Assembly: GCF_002964575.1 (NCBI RefSeq)
Contig: NZ_POQQ01000026.1
Span: 117,384 to 181,383, forward strand
DNA length: 64,000 nucleotides
Reading direction: 5' to 3'
From: Streptococcus suis
Lineage (GTDB): Bacteria; Bacillota; Bacilli; Lactobacillales; Streptococcaceae
Shown here: positions 34,283 to 42,963 of the stretch, in pieces
How positions within the stretch are numbered: position 1 is the first letter of the stretch
How the letters are laid out: every line of letters starts with the position of its first letter
Notes under the pieces: generated by a model
The model's input: only the letters and a program-made list of their open reading frames with translations
Databases searched by the model: none
Told to the model about the DNA's origin: nothing
Translations under genes and position numbers: made by a program

Positions 34283-34462
34283 CTAATCAGCCTTTCCTAA
34301 ATCGAGTCCATCAGAATTACTATAAGACCGTGCACTAATTTCATATGGTTCGTTTAAATATTTTTTCTCAGCCGACGGCGCAAAAATAGCAACATTATTA
34401 AATGCAATCAATGTTAATACAAAAAACGTTAACAGTATATTAATTCCACGATTTTTCTTCAT
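34283..34462 (-). CDS. PhrA-like secreted signal pro-peptide
   Basis: A 59-residue peptide. MKKNRGIN is followed by a hydrophobic stretch (residues 9-28, ILLTFFVLTLIAFNNVAIFA) and a polar tail ending SNSDGLDLGKAD. The pneumococcal PhrA signal ends LDVGKAD (from memory), so the last seven residues, LDLGKAD, are a near match. In the TprA/PhrA system the tail is exported, trimmed, re-imported by an oligopeptide permease and relieves TprA repression. AAAGGAA precedes the ATG. It is divergent from the TprA-like gene and upstream of the lantibiotic genes on the same strand. The frame is small but well supported. Confidence 0.85.
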   Translation of the reverse strand: MKKNRGINILLTFFVLTLIAFNNVAIFAPSAEKKYLNEPYEISARSYSNSDGLDLGKAD

Positions 34463-34493
34463 TGAACGGAATTCCTTTCTTTTTCTTATTTAC

Positions 34494-34522
34494 ACTTTAC
34501 CATACATATCGCTTTGAGTCAA
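34494..34522 (-). promoter_or_regulatory. phrA-like promoter
   Basis: TTGACT (34517-34522) and TAAAGT (34494-34499) on the reverse strand, spacer 17 bases. A 14-T tract (34545-34558) lies about 22 bases upstream of the -35. Confidence 0.72.
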
Positions 34523-34589
34523 CTATTTTTATTACAATATAAACTTTTTTTTTTTTTTATTCCTTTTAGACATTTTCGGTTTTAAAAAC

Positions 34590-34618
34590 TTGCCATTTTG
34601 GACTAAAAGAAATATAAT
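34590..34618 (+). promoter_or_regulatory. tprA-like promoter
   Basis: TTGCCA (34590-34595) and TATAAT (34613-34618), spacer 17 bases, 33 bases before the start codon of the regulator gene. Confidence 0.72.
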
Positions 34619-34651
34619 AAACTCAATAAGTAGAAAGGATTAATATTTTTC

Positions 34652-35515
34652 ATGAATTTACTAGCCGAAAAATTTAGATTAAAGAGAAAAGAGTTGGGCC
34701 TTTCCCAACAAATCCTTGCAGAAGGAATTTGTGAACAAAGTCAGATTAGTAAAATTGAAAGAGGGCATTTCATTCCTTCCGCAGACCTTCTGTTCAAACT
34801 TTCTCAGCGACTCGAAGTCCCACTAGATTACTTCTTTAATGAAGAAATTGAAGTTAAGTCTAACCTATCAAACTTCAAACATCTATCCTCTCATCTACTG
34901 AATGACAGAAATTATGATGATTTAGAATATATTTATAAAATAGAGTTAGATCGCAATACTTTTCTTCCACTAGAAGACAGGATGTATCTTGAGTGGATTA
35001 AAGCTATTATTGACTTCTATCAATATGACCGCAAGCATGAGGCTATTTTATACTTGGAAAATATATTATTAAAAGTATCTTCAAATACTCTGATTTACTT
35101 AAAAATATTGAACACCCTATCTAATTTCTATTCCTTAGTTGGCCGTGAACAAGATTATGAAGCAAACTACTCTCGTTTAATGGAATTGTATCAGACAAAA
35201 GATTTAGAGCATCAGGAGTTTTTGTTTGGTTATATCAGAGTTCGTTATAACTACGCCCATTATTTAGTATCAAAGAAAAAATATAGCGAAGCTATCCAAG
35301 AATCTCTTGAGACGATTGAAGTCTGTAAAGAGAGACAAACAAGTTACCAACTAGCTCCTCTACTCACCCTCGTCGGAAATGCGGGAGCGCACTTTCTAGA
35401 CAAAGAACAGGTCAAAATTTATTATATAGAAGCAAGAGAGTTATGCAAGATTTATAACAATCCTTTAATGCTGATGAAGATAGAGAATTATTTGAAGGAA
35501 TTAGAGACTTTTTAA
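34652..35515 (+). CDS. PlcR/TprA-type quorum-sensing regulator
   Basis: The 287-residue protein has an XRE helix-turn-helix (residues 5-62: RLKRKELGLSQQILAEGICEQ; SQISKIERGHFIPSADLLF). A C-terminal array of about five TPR-like helix pairs (residues 70-287) is the usual peptide pocket of RRNPP regulators (PlcR, NprR, TprA). Next to a PhrA-like pro-peptide gene the best assignment is a TprA orthologue; pneumococcal TprA represses a lantibiotic-type locus until PhrA binds. It would link population density and sugar status to production (inference). GAAAGGA precedes the ATG. Confidence 0.85.
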   Translation: MNLLAEKFRLKRKELGLSQQILAEGICEQSQISKIERGHFIPSADLLFKLSQRLEVPLDYFFNEEIEVKSNLSNFKHLSSHLLNDRNYDDLEYIYKIELDRNTFLPLEDRMYLEWIKAIIDFYQYDRKHEAILYLENILLKVSSNTLIYLKILNTLSNFYSLVGREQDYEANYSRLMELYQTKDLEHQEFLFGYIRVRYNYAHYLVSKKKYSEAIQESLETIEVCKERQTSYQLAPLLTLVGNAGAHFLDKEQVKIYYIEARELCKIYNNPLMLMKIENYLKELETF

Positions 35516-35561
35516 TTTATCTTGATATTGGAGTTCTACTTAAATATGTTAAATAACCTGT

Positions 35562-35594
35562 AAGACTGATAGTTAGATTAGTACTATCAGTCTT
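35562..35594. terminator. bidirectional terminator between regulator and relaxase genes
   Basis: AAGACTGATAG, an 11-base loop and CTATCAGTCTT form a perfect 11-bp stem with T-rich flanks, between two convergent genes. Confidence 0.85.
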
Positions 35595-35621
35595 ATAATC
35601 TTTCCAGAGTACCTCAAACAA

Positions 35622-37496
35622 CTAGATTAATTTAGTTTCCTGTTCTAAATTGGCGATATTTTGATGCCTTGTGTTATCAAGTATGTTGAAAAAATTCTCC
35701 AATCTCCTAACCTTATATTCGTAGTCGTCTATCCATTTTATTAGAGAATTTTGATTTTCTTCAATCTCTTTCTCCAGCTGCTCCAGTTTAATGGCTGGTG
35801 TCAGATTCATCTTGGCATAGTCATACCTGGCTAGCCGTCTGTTTTCTGAGTCGGAGTTGTTGAGATTAAGCAGAACCTCTGCTACCTTGTTAAGATGAGC
35901 GACCTTATCCTGCAAATCCGTGATGGTCAAATCCAGTTGGGCAATTTCTTTGATGAGTTCGTCTTTGACTTCCTGGTAAGATTGGTTGTCAAGGTCTAAT
36001 TCAATAAGAAGATTGAGCTCTGCTATTTTCTCTTTAAGACTGGTCATATTCGGTCGTCTGCGTTTAGGGATATGCCTGCTATCGTGAGCGAGTTGACGGA
36101 TTAACTCCCGTCCTCGCATATAGCGGTTGAAGTCAGAGTTCTCTTTATTGTAGATGAAAAACTGGGCGGTCTCTCGGATAAAGACATGATAAGACTTGCC
36201 CTGCTCGTTTTCATGAATATCCAAGTTGCGGTTTGGAATAAAGACCAAGCCGTCTTTTTTGATGCCGTAAGTCATCTTGATGAAGATACCGTCCTTGACC
36301 AGCTTGTCAATTTGATAATCTGCTAGGACCATTTCAAACTCTTGAATCTGGTCTCGTTTTTCCTTGAAATCCTGATAGGCTGCTAAGAGTTCCTCACTAG
36401 GGAGTTTGTCCTGCTCCTGTTCTTCTTGGTAGGTCTCAAAGTCTGAGACCAGGTTAGTCATGTCAAGGTCTAGCGTGGTCTCTCGCTTGTTAAAATATTC
36501 CTCAAAGAACTGGGCATCGTAGAGGTGTTTAGTGCTGACCTTTTTATTCTCGATTGAAATGGTTCGGCTCCTCTCTTTCAAGGTAAAGGTAACATGCTTT
36601 TTCTTCGGGGAGATTGTCAGGTTTAACTGCTCTGCCATTTCCAAAAGATGAGGGAAGTCATGTGCTCTAGGCAAGAGAAAATCCAGTCGCTGCTCAATGG
36701 CTCGTGTCGCAAACTGCTCTCTGAAATAATCCTCTGTGTAGGGCTGTCGCTTATCCAACTGATTGCCACGAATGACCTGTTTCATCTCTCGGTCAGTCAT
36801 GAAAAATCTGGCGTGCTTGCGAGAGAAGTCCATCTCCACGTTGAGAGCGGTAGCCTTGGCTATAAAGTCCTCAAAGTTCTTGCTGTTCTCCATCAGAAAA
36901 TATAGCCGCTGCTTGAGTTCAAACTTGTGATTGGTCTTGCGATAAGTTTCAAACTTCTCATGCGAATAGCGATTGGGCGGAATAATCTTTGCCCCTGACT
37001 CCTTGGCCAAGCGATCAGAAATCATGCGAAGATTCCTCTCCTGGGCATAGTCCCACTTGAGCTTCTTGTCAGAATTGAGGTCAATAGAATTTATCAGGAT
37101 ATGATTATGGATATGGTCCTTGTCTGTGTGTGTCGTGACGATGAAACGAAAGTTTCCCCCTGTTAATTCCTTGATGGTTTCGTAGCCAATGCGATTGATT
37201 TCCTCTGGTGTCAGCTTGTCTTCAGGAGAAAATGATTGAATCAAGTGGTGGGCATGGATTTTGGTCTGCTTGAGTTGCTGGCGGTCGTTTCTGGAATCAT
37301 AGAGCCGATCATTGTTGGTCAAGTTTGCCTGATACATCTCCACCAATTCCTCATAGCTGGGAAAGTCCAAGTAATTGCTCATGCCAAAATCAGAGACCAG
37401 TTTCAGCTTCTTCGTCTTTTCTGGATTGAGAATATACTTGATGAGGCTCTTACGATACTTGGTGCTATGCACCGCAAAGTGTTTAGTGACGACCAT
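35622..37496 (-). CDS. conjugative relaxase (MOBP, Tn5252/ICESa2603 type)
   Basis: The 624-residue protein has relaxase motif III HTDKDHIHNHILINS (H123, H128, H130, H132), a motif I Tyr near the N-terminus (KYRKSLIKYILNP, Y14 or Y21) and motif II-like HAHHLIQSFSPED (81-93). The C-terminal 250 residues are helical and charged. It nicks one strand at oriT and leads it into the recipient. It overlaps the MobC-type gene by 14 bases and lies close to the hairpin-rich oriT candidate. Confidence 0.93.
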   Translation of the reverse strand: MVVTKHFAVHSTKYRKSLIKYILNPEKTKKLKLVSDFGMSNYLDFPSYEELVEMYQANLTNNDRLYDSRNDRQQLKQTKIHAHHLIQSFSPEDKLTPEEINRIGYETIKELTGGNFRFIVTTHTDKDHIHNHILINSIDLNSDKKLKWDYAQERNLRMISDRLAKESGAKIIPPNRYSHEKFETYRKTNHKFELKQRLYFLMENSKNFEDFIAKATALNVEMDFSRKHARFFMTDREMKQVIRGNQLDKRQPYTEDYFREQFATRAIEQRLDFLLPRAHDFPHLLEMAEQLNLTISPKKKHVTFTLKERSRTISIENKKVSTKHLYDAQFFEEYFNKRETTLDLDMTNLVSDFETYQEEQEQDKLPSEELLAAYQDFKEKRDQIQEFEMVLADYQIDKLVKDGIFIKMTYGIKKDGLVFIPNRNLDIHENEQGKSYHVFIRETAQFFIYNKENSDFNRYMRGRELIRQLAHDSRHIPKRRRPNMTSLKEKIAELNLLIELDLDNQSYQEVKDELIKEIAQLDLTITDLQDKVAHLNKVAEVLLNLNNSDSENRRLARYDYAKMNLTPAIKLEQLEKEIEENQNSLIKWIDDYEYKVRRLENFFNILDNTRHQNIANLEQETKLI

Positions 37497-37848
37497 AAAA
37501 CTCCTTCAGCTGCTGACACTTTATGTTAAAGTCCTTCTCCACTTCCTTGATGAGTTGGCCAATGCCTTTCACCAAAAATCCACGGTCGCTTGGTGTTAAG
37601 ATGTGAGTCTGGTTGACGGTCCGTGCGATTTGATTGAGGTTGTTTCCGATTCGTCTCAACTCAAATACCAAGTCGTCATAGTTACTGGTGTCAATGGTCA
37701 GAAAGATCATGTTGGGATTGAGCAGAACTTTTCTAGCATAAGCAGAGAAATTTTTACAGCCACTCTGACCGATACGGTTGTTCAGGGTTTCCAACTCCTG
37801 GTCTGTCAGAAAGACTTTTTTGAGGTTGGTACGGTAACGATTTTCCAT
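37483..37848 (-). CDS. mobilization accessory protein, MobC family
   Basis: The 121-residue protein contains VFLTDQELETLNNRIGQSGCKNFSAYAR (a ribbon-helix-helix type start), then LRRIGNNLNQIARTVNQT, the MobC/BmgB signature. It binds next to the nick site and helps the relaxase. It lies between the relaxase gene and another small helper gene with 2-base spacing and overlap, thus one operon. Confidence 0.88.
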   Translation of the reverse strand: MENRYRTNLKKVFLTDQELETLNNRIGQSGCKNFSAYARKVLLNPNMIFLTIDTSNYDDLVFELRRIGNNLNQIARTVNQTHILTPSDRGFLVKGIGQLIKEVEKDFNIKCQQLKEFYGRH

Positions 37849-37850
37849 AT

Positions 37851-38213
37851 CTAACCTCCCATGTACTTGTCACGAAAATCTGGGCTAAATGGGATAGCCT
37901 TCTCCACTTCTGCCATCAGCTCCTGCACACAGGTTAGGATAATTCGCAAGTGCTCTGCTGTAACCTGATGGGTCTGTTCAGCCATGATAGTCACCTGTAA
38001 GATGTCTCGGCTGATTTGTTCAATCTTTTGAGACTGCCAGAGGGCAAACCAATCCGTTACTGCCTGCTTCCTCTCAACCAAGTCCATCAGCTTTTGACGG
38101 ACAAAGGGGGAAAACTGGTCAGCGTGTTCCTGTTTCATCAGTCCCTGAATCAGCTCCAGTTCCTCTGGTGTCAGATTGATTTCCTTACGGATAATGCGGT
38201 AATGGTCTGTCAT
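37851..38213 (-). CDS. relaxosome accessory protein (Tn5252-type, 120 aa)
   Basis: A product of 120 residues, MTDHYRIIRKEINLTPEELE onwards, with an arc-like N-terminal part and two helices; similar small proteins precede MobC in Tn5252-type elements. I start at ATG 38211-38213 because GGAGTA lies about 8 bases upstream; the frame extends into the repeat-rich region beyond. It probably binds oriT, given that it is the gene closest to it. Confidence 0.75.
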   Translation of the reverse strand: MTDHYRIIRKEINLTPEELELIQGLMKQEHADQFSPFVRQKLMDLVERKQAVTDWFALWQSQKIEQISRDILQVTIMAEQTHQVTAEHLRIILTCVQELMAEVEKAIPFSPDFRDKYMGG

Positions 38214-38460
38214 TGGTGATACTCCTTCTCTACTTGCCTCTATCGGGTCAGCCCCGATACCGTATGGGATACGGGTGCTTCCTAAAAGCCTTAAAAGGCT
38301 CTTTTTCGGCTTTTGCGAGCTCAGATATTGTGTCCACAATATCCCAAAAATCATATCGCCAGCTGACTAAAACTCTCCAGTTTTGACCGCTAACGATATG
38401 ATAACTTGGTGGCTTCGCCCCCAAACCCCCAGTGGAAAAATCAAGGATTGATTTTGTTGG
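38214..38460. other. probable origin of transfer (oriT)
   Basis: A dense set of hairpins directly upstream of the relaxase operon: CCGTATGGGATACGG near 38261; AAAGCCTTAAAAGGCT near 38285; GATATTGTG-TC-CACAATATC (38324-38343, perfect). A long stem follows: ATCATATCG (38350-38358) with CGATATGAT (38394-38402), and inside it ACTAAAACT paired with AGTTTTGA. ATAACTTGGTGGCTTCGCCC follows. Such nested stems followed by a conserved single-strand-like GC-rich box are typical of MOBP oriTs. The nick position cannot be read directly. Confidence 0.7.
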
Positions 38461-38567
38461 GAATGATATTAGGATAATAGAGATGATTTGGAAAAGGTAT
38501 CACAAAATGAAAAATGAGGGTAAGAAAAAAGAGAGCCAAGGCTCTCAAAAATAACATACAAACAATA

Positions 38568-40157
38568 TTATTTTGTAGTTATATTTGTAAATAATTGAGA
38601 AGACTTCAAAATATAATAGCTTATATTTTGGGAATCGTCTTTAAATACAAGAATACCTTGTTTATTGTATAATCCAACTACTTCAGAATTACTATCTATT
38701 ATTTGCATGGAGACATTATCTACTTTGTAAATTTGCTTATTTAATAAAATTTCATTATTCTTAAATTCAATTTTTTTAGACTTATCAACACTGTTTATAA
38801 TTCCATCTTTCACATCAGCAAAAACATATTCTCCTCTAAAATTATTAGTCATAAAATGGTTTGCTAGTGTTGATCCAACTATGGAGATAGTTAACAAAAT
38901 AAGTGGGAATATAATGATGCTATAATCTGGTCTTTTCAATAATTTTAATCCAATTGACTTATTTTTTTGTGGCAATGTTTTGTAAATTTTAGAAGTAGAT
39001 TTTACATAATAGGTATCATCAATAATCAAAATGTCCTCGGATACTATTTTAATATTTTTGGAATTACCAGACTTAGTTTTTATAATCCCTTTATCATAAG
39101 TATATACATTTTTTTCACTACTTTGAAATCTATTTTTAGTACAGCAATAATTATCTGACTCATCGAACTGCCATTTTTTATCTCTAAAAAATACCTTATT
39201 ATATTGTCCATATAAGGCAACATTAAATTCATTTTTTAAAACTTTAATTATAATAAATTTCGATAACTTATCAACAATAACATCTTTAAACTCAAAGAAT
39301 ACAACCAATATAAATGAAACTACCAATACTTTAAAAACCGTAACTATCAAATTGAATTCTGATAAATATGATAGTTTTTGAATATTTTCATGTCTTTCAA
39401 ATAAATAATTGTATAAGAAATTAAATTCATCATTATATATTAAAACTTCTGAAACAATAAGTGCAATATATAAGAATGGGATAAACAATAAAAACTGAAA
39501 TCTTAATCGTGTTAATTTTTCTTTACTTACATTGTCATCATTAATATTCATAATCTTTATAAAATTCTTTGTTTGCAATAATTTTATATCCTCATTTAAA
39601 AATTGAGGTACTAAACTTGAAAGAATTATTGATGCAAATGTCCAACTGAGTAAGGCATTTTCTATTCCGATTAAAGAAAATATAAATAGAGGAATAGCAA
39701 TATAACCAATAAGATATACAGGCGGTAACTGCGATAAATCAAATAAAATCTTTGATATAATAAAACACATTGCCCCAATTAATGGAAAACTATTAATTGA
39801 AAGACCCGTTCCAGGAATAATCAACTTCCAAAAAAAACTTTGTAATGAAACTTGAAAAAAAACTCCCATGGAAATATACTTAACACAAATGAATATTGAA
39901 TGAAATAAATATCTCCAAAATTTAGTACTGGGTTCCCACTGCTCTGATACAGAAACAAAAGAATATTTCAAATCGCCACGATTTATTATATAGTATGTAG
40001 AAGAAATAATTATATACCCTACCATGATAATCCATTCCGTTAAATTTTGAGGAATGTTTTTAATAAACCAAAAAACAATTGGAATCTCTAAAAAAAGCGA
40101 TAGATAAAATTGCCACATCATTGGTCTTTTAATAAATATATCTTTAACTATTTTCAT
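38568..40157 (-). CDS. unknown multi-pass membrane protein of defence operon
   Basis: The 529-residue protein has about eight predicted membrane segments (residues about 15-60, 80-190, 220-245, 275-300 and 405-425) and two soluble regions. The last 110 residues (FRGEYVFADVKDGIINSVDK onward) have alternating beta-strand character. I recognise no family. It starts 1 base after the stop of the UvrD-like gene with an AAAGGAG site, so it is translated from the same message. A membrane effector or sensor added to a Gabija-like pair is possible; this is inference from position only. Confidence 0.7.
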   Translation of the reverse strand: MKIVKDIFIKRPMMWQFYLSLFLEIPIVFWFIKNIPQNLTEWIIMVGYIIISSTYYIINRGDLKYSFVSVSEQWEPSTKFWRYLFHSIFICVKYISMGVFFQVSLQSFFWKLIIPGTGLSINSFPLIGAMCFIISKILFDLSQLPPVYLIGYIAIPLFIFSLIGIENALLSWTFASIILSSLVPQFLNEDIKLLQTKNFIKIMNINDDNVSKEKLTRLRFQFLLFIPFLYIALIVSEVLIYNDEFNFLYNYLFERHENIQKLSYLSEFNLIVTVFKVLVVSFILVVFFEFKDVIVDKLSKFIIIKVLKNEFNVALYGQYNKVFFRDKKWQFDESDNYCCTKNRFQSSEKNVYTYDKGIIKTKSGNSKNIKIVSEDILIIDDTYYVKSTSKIYKTLPQKNKSIGLKLLKRPDYSIIIFPLILLTISIVGSTLANHFMTNNFRGEYVFADVKDGIINSVDKSKKIEFKNNEILLNKQIYKVDNVSMQIIDSNSEVVGLYNKQGILVFKDDSQNISYYILKSSQLFTNITTK

Positions 40158-40158
40158 G

Positions 40159-41205
40159 TTATCTCCTTTTTCGATAATTTTCTATATCAGATTGCTTTAC
40201 AAAATATAAGCTTCTTCTCGTACGAGTACACGCAACATAAAATTTACTTCTGGTTTGTGAAGAGAGTTCATTCAAACGATTGGCTAAGAATAATTTATAT
40301 GTTGTTGGATTTAACACTACACAAACATTTTCATATTCAGAGCCTTTACTGTCACCCCAGTTCTGGCTTTTACAATTATAATCATAGGATTTTTGATAAA
40401 AAAGTTTCATAATACTGTCATCTGTCATGATTGATTCTATTTTATCCTGTGAATCTATGAACAAAATTTTTGTAGTTTGATTTTCTTTTTTCTGCGATGA
40501 AATTTCAATATCTAAGCTTTCAACAATGAAGTCACAAACTATCATTGGACAACGATAACTTTTTGACAAACTTGACAAATCAATTTTAAATCCTGAATCA
40601 GAAATAACTTTTAACCAATTCTCAAAACTAGAATGAATACCTTTCCCCTTATTCCCTCTCCTTGAAGTTTTAAAAGTTTTTTGATAAAAATCTCCAAGTA
40701 ATAGAACGTCTGCACTAAGTTTACTTAGGCTTAAAAGCCAATCAAAATCATCTGACTCAAAATCCTGACACTCATCTACATAAATACAATCAAAAAATTT
40801 ATCAATTCTTTCTAAATATGAATTATCAAATGGGATTTTACTCCTATTATAAATTAACGTCCCCCTGATTAAAGACTTAGAAAGTTGATTCTGAATAACT
40901 CTACCCGCAGCATCAATAGAATTATTATCAAACTGTCCTTGAGTTTCATATTCAAAGTTTATTCCTTTTGGTCGTTTCCCTAAATATGGCACTAAGCAAA
41001 AACTATATAGAAACTCAAAGACACCAAAAATAAAAGTAGACTCAGGAATATAGCCCAATTTGTCAATCAGCTTTGCTCTAATTGTATTCTGGTTCGTTTC
41101 AGTGTATGTTATAATAAGATTTCTTTTTTGAGGGTCAATACTTTCAATTATTTTTGTTGTTTTGCCACTTCCAGCAACGGCATGAATCAATCTTTTATTA
41201 TCCAT
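40159..41205 (-). CDS. short UvrD/REP-like helicase (GajB-like)
   Basis: The 348-residue SF1 protein has Walker A HAVAGSGKTTKII (residues about 8-20), Walker B CIYVDECQDFES (about 140), motif III LLLGDFYQKTF, SKSYRCPMIVCDF (motif IV), KGSEYENVCVVL (motif V) and FYVACTRTRRSLYFV (motif VI). It lacks most of the 1B/2B insertions of full UvrD and is shorter than typical GajB (about 490). It overlaps the upstream nuclease gene by 19 bases. In class 2 OLD/Gabija systems such a helicase senses or processes DNA for the nuclease. Confidence 0.82.
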   Translation of the reverse strand: MDNKRLIHAVAGSGKTTKIIESIDPQKRNLIITYTETNQNTIRAKLIDKLGYIPESTFIFGVFEFLYSFCLVPYLGKRPKGINFEYETQGQFDNNSIDAAGRVIQNQLSKSLIRGTLIYNRSKIPFDNSYLERIDKFFDCIYVDECQDFESDDFDWLLSLSKLSADVLLLGDFYQKTFKTSRRGNKGKGIHSSFENWLKVISDSGFKIDLSSLSKSYRCPMIVCDFIVESLDIEISSQKKENQTTKILFIDSQDKIESIMTDDSIMKLFYQKSYDYNCKSQNWGDSKGSEYENVCVVLNPTTYKLFLANRLNELSSQTRSKFYVACTRTRRSLYFVKQSDIENYRKRR

Positions 41206-42776
41206 TCAATCGCCTCTTTAATATAATTAGGTATAATAAATTTTTCGCTTATATTATCAGTTTCCAAGTATTCTAGTAATCTCAATGCAAATTCAGCCTT
41301 CTCCCTAAGCATATATCCTAATAAATCATTAGATTTGGTTAATCCTGAAGAATCTAGTAAATCTGAGTTACAATTATAAATGCATATTTCAAATGTTTGA
41401 TTTTCATTATCTAGATCAGAATAAACTTTTATATTCTGGAATTGTTGATAAGAACTATACTTTGACTGTACATTCCTTGCATAATCACCATCATTATCTG
41501 TGATAACTGCTACATTTTTATCAGTAAAATTGGTTGCAATTTCTAAATACCTTTCAAAACTTAATCCATCTACTGAAATAATTGATACATTAAATTCTTC
41601 AGGCTTTTTTGAATGGAGTATTTCAAAAAACTTCTCTACTAGAATATACTCAGCATTCCCTTCAACTAGAATAATCTTCTTACCTAGAGAGAAGTTCAAT
41701 AAATTTTGATTAGTAGATTTTTTGAAAAATCTTACAGTATCCTTTTTCAATCCTTCAAGTTTAGATATCTGACCATTATCTAAAAAATGAAGATTGTCTA
41801 CACCTAATCTTGAAGCAATCATATTTGAATGTGTCCCAATAAAAACTTGAACACCTGTATTTGAACTTAACATTCTAACCAATTTCTGGAGGTTTTGGAA
41901 GCTCAAATGATTTTCAGGCTCCTCAATAAGCAGTATTTTAACCGTTTCCTTGAGATGACTGTACGCATTTTCGACTCCTAATAATACTTTTTCTCCCTGC
42001 CCTAAATTTTTTATATCTACACCATTTTTTACAGCTGATACTGAATTTCTAAATGAATTTTCTGATTCGTCAAAATGAAGTTGGAATTCTGAAGCATTCT
42101 CCTTCAACAATTCATCCTTCCTTAAAGCATTTAAAAAATTAAGTGAATTTATTCTATATTTATGATTAACTTTTGCTCTATTTTCAGCTGAGATATTATC
42201 TAAATATACCTCATGAATACGTTTTTGTATTTCTTGCTGTGTATCAATAAGACTTGTATTTATCATTGAATGTAGAAACTTATATGGTTTATTGTAAGAG
42301 GAATAGGTTTTCCCTGAAAATGTCAAAAATTCAACTCTATAGAACTCAAAAGGAAAGACTGTCCAATTACTATTATTTAAGACAGAAGTAATTTCAGCTA
42401 TGTAATCTTGATTAGGTGTTATTTTTAATGAAAGTCCAAAAGCTTTGATTTTTTGAGAGTTATGCTTCCCTTCGATATTGAAGTTAGAGGAAATTTCAGC
42501 ACTTGATTCATCGAAATATATTTCAACGAAGACCTCAGGGAGCTGATTGATATCCCTTGTACCCATAAATTCTATAATCGATTCTTGGTTAATGATATTA
42601 GACAAACTACTTCTTTCTATTTGACTGTGACTACCACTCAGAACCAATCCTATTGCGTATAGCAATGTCGACTTACCCGCACCATTCTCCCCAACAAAAA
42701 TATTAACTTCAGAATTACAAGTAAAATCAACTTTCTGATAACGTTTAAAGTTTTGTATTATAATTCTTGATATCAT
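41187..42776 (-). CDS. OLD-family ATPase with Toprim nuclease (GajA-like)
   Basis: The 529-residue protein has an SMC-like ATPase in the N-terminal half (Walker A FVGENGAGKSTLLYAIGLVL, about 29-48; LGQGEKVLLGVE signature; Walker B ILLIEEPENHLS, about 283). The C-terminal Toprim domain has KIILVEGNAEYILVEKF (about 370) and NVAVITDNDGDYAR (about 420). This is the OLD/GajA build: ATP-gated nuclease. With the downstream UvrD-like protein it matches a Gabija-type antiphage pair. Divergent from an S24-type regulator gene 187 bp away. Confidence 0.85.
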   Translation of the reverse strand: MISRIIIQNFKRYQKVDFTCNSEVNIFVGENGAGKSTLLYAIGLVLSGSHSQIERSSLSNIINQESIIEFMGTRDINQLPEVFVEIYFDESSAEISSNFNIEGKHNSQKIKAFGLSLKITPNQDYIAEITSVLNNSNWTVFPFEFYRVEFLTFSGKTYSSYNKPYKFLHSMINTSLIDTQQEIQKRIHEVYLDNISAENRAKVNHKYRINSLNFLNALRKDELLKENASEFQLHFDESENSFRNSVSAVKNGVDIKNLGQGEKVLLGVENAYSHLKETVKILLIEEPENHLSFQNLQKLVRMLSSNTGVQVFIGTHSNMIASRLGVDNLHFLDNGQISKLEGLKKDTVRFFKKSTNQNLLNFSLGKKIILVEGNAEYILVEKFFEILHSKKPEEFNVSIISVDGLSFERYLEIATNFTDKNVAVITDNDGDYARNVQSKYSSYQQFQNIKVYSDLDNENQTFEICIYNCNSDLLDSSGLTKSNDLLGYMLREKAEFALRLLEYLETDNISEKFIIPNYIKEAIEWIIKD

Positions 42777-42963
42777 ACAGACTACCTGAACCTCTATATT
42801 TAGTTTGAAAAGTTATTTATTGTAATTATATCACATAAATCATTCTATTATTTTTAAATTGCAAATTCAGGATATGTTTTACATTACTTTCCTCTTGCAT
42901 CTTAAATCTTTTATGATATAATTTTGTTAGTTTATAAAACAACAATAGCTTTCAGGAGGTAAT

